Positions 6,144 to 11,002 of a DNA stretch of 11,002 bases are shown piece by piece (position 1 is the first letter of the stretch; every line of letters begins with the position of its first letter). A program made the position numbers and the translations under genes. Under the pieces are notes generated by a model. That model was given only the letters and a program-made list of their open reading frames with translations, searched no databases and was not told the DNA's origin. The stretch comes from Deltaproteobacteria bacterium RIFOXYA12_FULL_61_11 (GTDB taxonomy: Bacteria > Bdellovibrionota_F > JAHFAK01 > YA12-FULL-61-11), in contig MGSU01000007.1 in the NCBI GenBank assembly GCA_001799195.1, positions 11,357-22,358 of the forward strand. Reading direction: 5' to 3'.

Positions 6144-6992
6144 TCAGCGGCTCAGGGCGCCGATGTACTCAGGTGCATTACAGGCCCAACCATGGGGACC
6201 TTCTTTATTGAGGAGATATGCGGAGGTTGCGATGTTAGGTTCGGGACAGAGCGGGTCGCTGCCGGCGAACCCCGCGGTTGTCGAGTAATGGTCCCAGTAC
6301 TGGGGCATCCATTGGAACAGTCCCGAGGCGCCTGAAGAAGCATTGACGGCTTGGGGATCACCGCCGCTTTCGCAACGGATGATGGCCAAGGCCCAGGCGA
6401 CGTCTTCGGCCTTGAAATACTTCTCGACGAGGGGACGCCAGGCTTCGACGCCCTGTTCCGGATACGAGTAGCCGGCGCGACAATCCGCGGGGGGTTCAAC
6501 CGTGCCGGTCGGCGCGGTAGTGGTACTGCAGTCGTTGGCCGAATCGACGGTCTGGTGACCGATCGCACAGTGGGGGGATGCATCGGAAACCCAGTGCGCT
6601 TCGGCCCCGCAGGTTCGGAGGCACCGTACGCATTCACCTATGTCCGTGGGTCGGGCGAGTTCTTCGCATTGAGCTCGAAGGGTCGCGGTATCGGGTTGGG
6701 TCGGGGGCGTGGGCAGTTCTCCGGGTAAGACCTGAGCAGGCGGTGGGCTATCAATTTTTATCGATGACGTATCCCGAGATACCGCGTTCTCTTCTTGGAG
6801 CGATGTCGAGGTGTCCGGCTCAATGGGGGTCGGGAGCGTCGGTCGAGACTCCGAGGGGCGAGAGGTTTGCTCTTCGGGGAGATGGCGTAGAGTTGCGTCT
6901 CCACAGGTGAGTAGGCCGAGGGAGAGGCCGAGCATCCCCGCAATGGACAAGGTGCGTGGTAACAAAGCCTTTGGGGTGATTGAGCAGTTCAT
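6144..6992 (-). CDS. Probable exported lipoprotein with C-terminal lysozyme-like (SLT-type) domain
   Basis: The 282-residue protein begins with a signal sequence: a basic start, hydrophobic residues 17-28, then LGLLTC with C30. This looks like a lipobox, but Thr at -1 is unusual, so cleavage by the ordinary signal peptidase remains possible. Residues 35-105 are a Pro/Ser/Thr-rich linker of lower GC content than the neighbours. Residues 109-171 are cysteine-rich (C109, C121, C124, C128, C142, C155, C171). The C-terminal domain (about 185-275) has ALAIIRCESGGDP, with E208 as the expected catalytic glutamate, then ASSGASGLFQWMPQYW, and later NIATSAYLLN and GWACN. These are features of lysozyme-like transglycosylases that cut peptidoglycan. 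No Shine-Dalgarno is visible before ATG 6992. The gene follows the giant surface protein by 109 bases on the same strand. A role in wall remodelling is inferred; activity is untested. Confidence 0.75.
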   Translation of the reverse strand: MNCSITPKALLPRTLSIAGMLGLSLGLLTCGDATLRHLPEEQTSRPSESRPTLPTPIEPDTSTSLQEENAVSRDTSSIKIDSPPPAQVLPGELPTPPTQPDTATLRAQCEELARPTDIGECVRCLRTCGAEAHWVSDASPHCAIGHQTVDSANDCSTTTAPTGTVEPPADCRAGYSYPEQGVEAWRPLVEKYFKAEDVAWALAIIRCESGGDPQAVNASSGASGLFQWMPQYWDHYSTTAGFAGSDPLCPEPNIATSAYLLNKEGPHGWACNAPEYIGALSR

Positions 6993-7010
6993 GGGGCACA
7001 GTATAGCATA
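6992..7010 (-). promoter_or_regulatory. Possible -10 box just upstream of the lysozyme-like gene
   Basis: Minus-strand TATACT lies seven bases before ATG 6992, and TATGCT just upstream of it offers another match to TATAAT. No good -35 box is seen at 17 bases (CTCAAC). If used, the transcript would begin at or next to the ATG, giving a leaderless message, which would explain the missing ribosome site. The evidence is weak. Confidence 0.22.
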
Positions 7011-7034
7011 GGAGAAAAGCAGGTTGAGAACCTG
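7011..7034 (-). terminator. Weak intrinsic terminator after the giant surface-protein gene
   Basis: On the minus strand CAGGTT-CTC-AACCTG forms a perfect six-pair stem with a three-base loop, followed by CTTTTCTCC. It lies 68 bases past the stop codon at 7102 and before the next start at 6992. The stem is short and the T-run imperfect, so termination may be partial. The same palindrome could instead be an operator for the downstream gene. Confidence 0.4.
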
Positions 7035-7101
7035 GTAGGTCCTTCCCAGCCCTCGACCGCGGAGCAGTTTCCGGCCAGCGGGGAGCGAGGGTCTACCCCC
7101 T

Positions 7102-10100
7102 TCACTGGGACGGCCGGCTGCAGCGGAAGCCGAAGGTCAGGTAGGCCAAATCGGGAACCACGGACTGGCGCCGGGCGTTGCGAAAGGCCGCCAGTTGGAC
7201 TTCTGCGAAGGATCCACCGCGTTGGACGCGTGAGGGTCCGGGGGTGAGATTACACGGATCTGAGATTGCCTCAGGAGAAGCATAGAAGTCGACAGCGTAG
7301 AAATCCCGGACCCATTCGCTGACATTGCCCTGCAGGTCCATGACCCCTCCCGAGCTGGCGCCGTCTTCGAACCAGCCGACCGGCGAGGTCGTGGCGAAAC
7401 CGTCGTTGAGGATCTCATCCTTCCAAACCAGCGGGCAATTCCTATCGCAGAGGTTCAGGCGAGGATAGGGCAGGTAGGCCAAGTCCCAGATCGGGCCCCA
7501 GGGGTAGGTTGTACCGAAATCCCCCTTGGCCGCGTATTCCCACTGCGCTTCGGTGGGGAGATCGGCGCCGAGCCATTGGCAATAGGCCCGGGCCTGGTCC
7601 CAGGTGACGCAGTTCATGGGGTGATTCTCGAAGCCGGGGAGTTCGAGGTTGGAAACTCCGTCATCGGTGCAGGTCGGAGTGCTGGGACAGGCTCCTGCGA
7701 GCAGACAATATTCGTATTCGCCGGCCGTGACCGGGTTGGTCAGCAGTTCGAACGGGCTCAGGTCGACTTGATGGGTTGGCCGCTCGTCGTCCCCCCAGTC
7801 GTTGCTCCCCATGATGAAGGGACCTCCCGAGAAGGCCAACCAGGTCGGGATCACCTCGTAGTTGATCGTGTCCGAAACGACCGTCGAAACATTGCCGTAG
7901 AGATCGAGAAACCAGGCGTAGACGGTCTTCTGGCCATAGCCGGGAGAGAGCTCGAAGAAGGCCTCGGCAAAGAGCACGCTGTGCAGCGGCAGGTAGTTCC
8001 AACAGGCGTGACCATGTTCGGGTGGGGCGGGGTCTTCTTTGAAACAGGAGGCGATCACGCCGCCGGCATCGCTGACCGTGAAGGCGAGCACGACCTGTCG
8101 GAAGGGGGTGGTTTCTTCGCCTCGGTTGAGCTCGACCATGGTCTCGGCCGGGGGAAGCTGCTCAGCATCATTGCTGCCGTCCCTGGCGCAACGGAAGCCG
8201 AGGTCTTCGAAGGCGGCGTTCATGGGCTCGAACCTACGGGTATCAGTCCGGAGTTCGCCAGTGCCCGCGGCGAGATAGCTCCCTCCCCGGGCAACCCTGA
8301 CGCCGCGATCGTCGGATGCCTCGGGGTCGATGGTGTTGGCAGCGAGGAGATAGAAGGGAGCTCCCTCGGCACAGAGAGGGTCGTCGGAACCGAGGCAATC
8401 GCCGCAGTCGCGGACCCATTCGGCGATATTGCCGCTGAGGTCGAGCAGTCCGGTAGGGTTCTCTCCCTCGGGGAAACGGCCGACCGGCGCGGTTTCGAGG
8501 AAATGTTCGTTCGTGCAGAGAGCTGGACCGCAGTTGACGAGGACAGGATCGTCAGTGAAAAGCTCCCCCCAAGGGAAAGCGAGGGCTTCAGGGCCGCGGG
8601 CAGCATACTCCCACTGTGCCTCGGTGGGCAGGTCGCTTTCGATCCAGAGACAGTAAGTCCGTGCCTGAGCCCAGGTGAGGGCGGTGACCGGGTGGCCCTC
8701 GTGTCCGGGACGATGATACGTCGAGTTCGAGGGCGGCAAATCGCAGACCCCAGCAGCGACACAGGACCCATACTCGGTCACGTCGACCTCCTGGGCTTGG
8801 AGGGAGAAGGGGGTCAGATAGACCCGGTGGACGGGACGGTTCGGAGGATCGCCACCCGCGTTGCCTTGGAAGACCGACCCGGCCGGCAGGTCAATGAAAC
8901 GGTTAGCAGGGAAGACCGGTGACCAATAGTCGAGGTCGAGAGCCAGGTTGGGAGAGGTATTGCCGCTCTTGTCCCGGACTCTGAGGAGCAGCCGATGGCG
9001 GCCTTCATGGTAGGCGAGATTGAAGGGTACCTCGAGGTCGAGGGGGCTGCCGCCATTCACGATTCTCCAGCACGGATCACCGATGGGTACACTCTCTCGA
9101 TATTCAATACAGACCGCATAGACTCCGACCTCATCCGTTGCCGTCAGATGCAGCGACAAGTTCCGCGAGGGGCTGTAGTCACCGCCCCCGGCTAAGGCGA
9201 AGCTGGTCACCATTGGGGCTATGAGGTCGTCGGCCAGGCGATCGATGCTGTCCTCGACTGAGCCCGCCACATTTCCGGACGTGTCCTTCAACCAGAGATG
9301 CAGGGTCCGTTGACCGAGAGTATCTCCGAGGTCGTAGCCGACGGTCTTGTCGAGGAGTTGTTGCACGATGAGCACGGTCCAGCAGGGGGAGTCGAGAGAT
9401 GGTGTCCCGTTGTCTTCGGTCAGGCAGTATTGCCATATTCCGCGTTCGTCGTGACCACCGATGCGGGCACTGACCGACGAGAGCGTGGTATAGCCGTCCC
9501 CATTGTCCAGGACCAGCGAGAGGTCGGTGGGCGGGATGAGATCCGGGGGACGCAGATAGATGGTATCTCGAACGCTGACCGAGAGGTTGCCGGAGAGATC
9601 GGTATACCACAAGTACACGGTCTTCGAGCCCTCGCCCGCGCCGAGGGTGAAGCTCACCGTCTCCTGGTGATGGTTTTGCGGTGGGAGTGGAACTACGCAG
9701 GCCGAGGTGCCCGTTGGTGGAGCGGGGTCTTCCCGGAGGCAATACCATGCGAGGGCTTCGTCGTCGCGGGCGGTGATTGTCGCGGAGACCGCGGTGACCG
9801 TGGTCTCCAGCGCCCCTCCCTCCAACACGAGTTCGAGATTGGTGGGCGCGGTGAAATCGGGGAGATCTAAGACGAACGAGTGGCGCAGCACCGGGGAGGG
9901 GGTCCCAGCGTGGTCGTACCCCCTAAGCTCGAGGAAGTGCTCTCCCTGCCCTGTCACGGTGAGGTCGAGCGGGGAGGTGCAGTGCGTGATCAGCGCGAAG
10001 GCATCCAACTGGCAGGTATAGCTCAGCTCGGTCGAGCTACCGAACACAACCCGGAGGTCCGTGCTGGTGAGCACAATCGGAGGGGTAGGTAGGAAGTGGA

Positions 10101-11002
10101 TTTCGGGTACGACGAGGGTTTCGAAGAGATGGACAATCGGTTCGGCATGGTTGCCTGCCTCGTCGAAGCCTTCGAGGGTGAAGCGGTATTTGGCAGGAGT
10201 GTCGAGGTTGACCTTTCTCCACGGCGAAGTACAGACCTCGTCGGCCACGAGTATGGCTGAGTTCTCCAGGCGGCAGCGGGTCGTCACTCGCTCATCGGCC
10301 GAGAAGACGAAGGCGGCCTCCCGTTCGTAGTGATAACTCGCCGGAGCCGAGAGGAGGGTCAGGCGAGGGCTTCGCAGGTCAACGGAAAAACTGTGTCCGA
10401 GGGGGAGGGAGCGGTTACCCGCGGGATCGACGGCGGTGACGGTGACAAGGTGTTCGCCCTGGAGGAGGCTGGTCGCGCGGAAGGGGGAGATGCATCCGAG
10501 TGGGACAGCAGCATCGAGTGCGCAGGTGAAGGTGACGGGCTCGTCTGCTTCGAACCGCAGCTCCAGCTCGGGACTCTTGAGGTTCAAGAGGGGAGTACCG
10601 GTGAAGGAGAGCTTCGGCGGGGTTAGATCAACCTGGAAGGAGTGTTCGAGTTCGGTTTCGTTGCCGGCACGATCGGCTACGCTCAGTTCGAGGAGGTGAG
10701 GCCCCTCACTCAATTCGCGCAGGAGCAAGGGAGAAGTACAGCCGGGTAGCATGGTACCGTCGAGTCGGCAGTGGAGCGTCGCATTGCGCTCCGCCGTGAA
10801 GGAGATATCCAAGGCTGTCGCGGAGAGGACGGCTGGCGGCACGGGGGAGAAAGCCACCGCGGGAGGAGTCAGGTCGATACCCAGGGTGAGGACGAGCGGA
10901 CTGGGGTCGACGTTGCCGAGGAGGTCCACGGCACGGAGTTCCAAGTAGTGGGTACCCTCGACGAGAGCCTCGAGCAGGAAGGGATCGTCGCACGGCTGCC
11001 AG
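7102..11002 (-). CDS. Giant secreted multi-domain protein, Ig-like repeats and two FGE-sulfatase domains (5' end outside window)
   Basis: The frame is open to the right edge. The codon at 10944 is an internal TTG leucine in repeat sequence (THYLELRAVD), so the start lies outside and 1299 residues are visible. Counting from 10944, the order is: end of one Ig-like repeat; four complete type A repeats (28-107, 108-190, 191-277, 278-363) with the pattern C-x-L-(D/E)...C-(T/I)-SP...(D)-x-AGN; three type B repeats (366-465, 469-568, 574-673); an FGE-sulfatase domain (680-922); a fourth type B repeat (930-1031); and a C-terminal FGE-sulfatase domain (1034-1277). Both FGE domains have LPTEAQWEYAA, L(S/Q)GN..EWVRD, RGGS and GFRC. 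Neither has the catalytic cysteine pair after RGGS that true formylglycine-generating enzymes use. The many paired cysteines suggest export and disulfides. The signal peptide and any anchor would be upstream. A structural or binding role is inferred; ligand unknown. Confidence 0.88.
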   Translation of the reverse strand, partial: WQPCDDPFLLEALVEGTHYLELRAVDLLGNVDPSPLVLTLGIDLTPPAVAFSPVPPAVLSATALDISFTAERNATLHCRLDGTMLPGCTSPLLLRELSEGPHLLELSVADRAGNETELEHSFQVDLTPPKLSFTGTPLLNLKSPELELRFEADEPVTFTCALDAAVPLGCISPFRATSLLQGEHLVTVTAVDPAGNRSLPLGHSFSVDLRSPRLTLLSAPASYHYEREAAFVFSADERVTTRCRLENSAILVADEVCTSPWRKVNLDTPAKYRFTLEGFDEAGNHAEPIVHLFETLVVPEIHFLPTPPIVLTSTDLRVVFGSSTELSYTCQLDAFALITHCTSPLDLTVTGQGEHFLELRGYDHAGTPSPVLRHSFVLDLPDFTAPTNLELVLEGGALETTVTAVSATITARDDEALAWYCLREDPAPPTGTSACVVPLPPQNHHQETVSFTLGAGEGSKTVYLWYTDLSGNLSVSVRDTIYLRPPDLIPPTDLSLVLDNGDGYTTLSSVSARIGGHDERGIWQYCLTEDNGTPSLDSPCWTVLIVQQLLDKTVGYDLGDTLGQRTLHLWLKDTSGNVAGSVEDSIDRLADDLIAPMVTSFALAGGGDYSPSRNLSLHLTATDEVGVYAVCIEYRESVPIGDPCWRIVNGGSPLDLEVPFNLAYHEGRHRLLLRVRDKSGNTSPNLALDLDYWSPVFPANRFIDLPAGSVFQGNAGGDPPNRPVHRVYLTPFSLQAQEVDVTEYGSCVAAGVCDLPPSNSTYHRPGHEGHPVTALTWAQARTYCLWIESDLPTEAQWEYAARGPEALAFPWGELFTDDPVLVNCGPALCTNEHFLETAPVGRFPEGENPTGLLDLSGNIAEWVRDCGDCLGSDDPLCAEGAPFYLLAANTIDPEASDDRGVRVARGGSYLAAGTGELRTDTRRFEPMNAAFEDLGFRCARDGSNDAEQLPPAETMVELNRGEETTPFRQVVLAFTVSDAGGVIASCFKEDPAPPEHGHACWNYLPLHSVLFAEAFFELSPGYGQKTVYAWFLDLYGNVSTVVSDTINYEVIPTWLAFSGGPFIMGSNDWGDDERPTHQVDLSPFELLTNPVTAGEYEYCLLAGACPSTPTCTDDGVSNLELPGFENHPMNCVTWDQARAYCQWLGADLPTEAQWEYAAKGDFGTTYPWGPIWDLAYLPYPRLNLCDRNCPLVWKDEILNDGFATTSPVGWFEDGASSGGVMDLQGNVSEWVRDFYAVDFYASPEAISDPCNLTPGPSRVQRGGSFAEVQLAAFRNARRQSVVPDLAYLTFGFRCSRPSQ
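7114..7845 (-). other. Second, C-terminal FGE-sulfatase domain
   Basis: The domain begins at WLAFSGGPFIMGSNDWGDD, with the family's G-x-F-x-M-G-S opening, and continues with NPVTAGEYEYC, LPTEAQWEYAAKGD, MDLQGNVSEWVRDFY, VQRGGSFAEVQLAAF and FGFRCSRP. It ends the protein. No cysteine follows RGGSF within the stretch where the catalytic pair should be, so a structural or ligand-binding use of the fold is more likely. Confidence 0.87.
7852..8157 (-). repeat. Fourth type B Ig-like repeat, between the two FGE domains
   Basis: The segment has SCFKEDPAPP and HACW (C967 and C981 counted from 10944), then KTVYAWFLDLYGNVS, matching the type B repeats upstream. Its position makes the C-terminal half look like a duplicated unit of one type B repeat plus one FGE domain. 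Confidence 0.75.
8179..8907 (-). other. First FGE-sulfatase domain of the giant protein
   Basis: The domain runs from FIDLPAGSVFQGN through VDVTEYGSCV, LPTEAQWEYAARG, LDLSGNIAEWVRDCGDC and VARGGSYLAAGTGE to LGFRCARD. After RGGSY, human SUMF1-type enzymes carry the two active cysteines. Here the segment reads LAAGTGE, so formylglycine formation is not expected. The fold is kept, and the domain has six additional cysteines that may form disulfides. Confidence 0.85.
8926..9849 (-). repeat. Array of three type B Ig-like repeats
   Basis: Three repeats of about 100 residues share L-x-L-x-x-G near the start, a cysteine followed by an acidic pair (YCLRED, YCLTED, VCIEY), a second cysteine 13-14 residues later (usually CW), and a closing (T/R)-(V/L)-x-L-W-x-x-D-x-SGN strand. 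A fourth copy lies at 7852-8157, between the two FGE domains. The 9714-9735 and 8021-8040 segments, both encoding EDPAPP, remain nearly identical in DNA. Confidence 0.75.
9856..10863 (-). repeat. Array of four type A Ig-like repeats
   Basis: Four repeats of 80-87 residues share a Pro-rich entry, a cysteine followed by a (R/A/Q)-L-D or RLE, a second cysteine in a (T/I)SP motif 10-14 residues later, then G-x-H-x-L and a D-x-AGN-like turn, ending in a hydrophobic strand and V-D-L. Cysteine pairs are C59/C69, C141/C151, C224/C238 and C311/C322, counted from 10944. The part from 10870 to the right edge belongs to one more repeat. Repeats have diverged clearly at DNA level, so this is an old array. 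Confidence 0.8.

Noticed and set aside
7114-7845. C-terminal FGE/C-lectin-fold domain as the variable protein of a diversity-generating retroelement
   Set aside because: FGE-fold C-termini are common retroelement targets, but I see no reverse transcriptase, no second near-identical copy of the 3' end in the window and no enrichment of AAY codons there. A template repeat and reverse transcriptase within a few kilobases outside the window would revive the idea.
7576-8922. Long plus-strand open frame (448 codons) opposite the FGE domains
   Set aside because: The minus strand carries clear FGE-sulfatase motifs throughout. The plus frame shows no recognisable domain and has shadow-like composition.
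7102-8926. Active formylglycine-generating enzyme (sulfatase maturation)
   Set aside because: The fold motifs are present, but both domains lack the two cysteines that follow RGGS in true enzymes. No sulfatase gene lies nearby.
1-11002. tRNA, rRNA, CRISPR arrays, insertion sequences or attachment sites
   Set aside because: No cloverleaf-like sequences, spaced short direct repeats, transposase motifs or terminal inverted repeats were seen by reading. A dedicated RNA and repeat search was not possible here.

Overview
The window is high-GC bacterial DNA with long, tightly packed genes. It has no RNA gene, CRISPR array or insertion sequence that I can recognise. An oxygen-sensitive 2-hydroxyacyl-CoA dehydratase/benzoyl-CoA reductase-type enzyme set points to anaerobic metabolism. 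A large secreted protein of Ig-like and FGE-sulfatase modules, next to a probable lipoprotein, recalls the Myxococcota/deltaproteobacterial grade or an uncultured relative. That taxonomic guess is an inference from gene style only.

Left part (1-2805, plus strand): one long gene for a relative of pyruvate phosphate dikinase (PPDK). The ATP-grasp-like region and the swivelling phosphohistidine domain are recognisable. Several PPDK signature residues are changed, there is an extra N-terminal region of about 150 residues, and the C-terminal PEP/pyruvate TIM barrel is replaced by an unrecognised region of about 270 residues. It converges on the next cluster across a 102-base gap.

Centre (2908-6019, minus strand): a translationally coupled three-gene operon read right to left. 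It encodes a 353-residue dehydratase/reductase subunit, a 414-residue second subunit and a 270-residue ASKHA ATPase activator with both [4Fe-4S]-bridging cysteines. The stop/start overlaps are ATGA and TTGA. The activator would use ATP hydrolysis to push an electron into the two-subunit enzyme, which then removes water from a 2-hydroxyacyl-CoA or reduces an acyl-CoA. The substrate is not visible, and there is no CoA-transferase or electron donor gene in the window.

Right part (6144-11002, minus strand): a probable exported lipoprotein with a C-terminal lysozyme-like (SLT-type) domain and a cysteine-rich linker. It is preceded by a very large secreted or surface protein whose start lies beyond the right edge. 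The visible part holds four complete cysteine-paired Ig-like repeats plus a fragment of a fifth, three repeats of a second Ig-like type, an FGE-sulfatase domain, a fourth repeat of the second type, and a second FGE-sulfatase domain at the C terminus. Both FGE domains lack the catalytic cysteines of true formylglycine-generating enzymes.

The most unusual items are the rebuilt dikinase and the tandem, apparently non-catalytic FGE modules. I see no direct evidence that the three regions work together.
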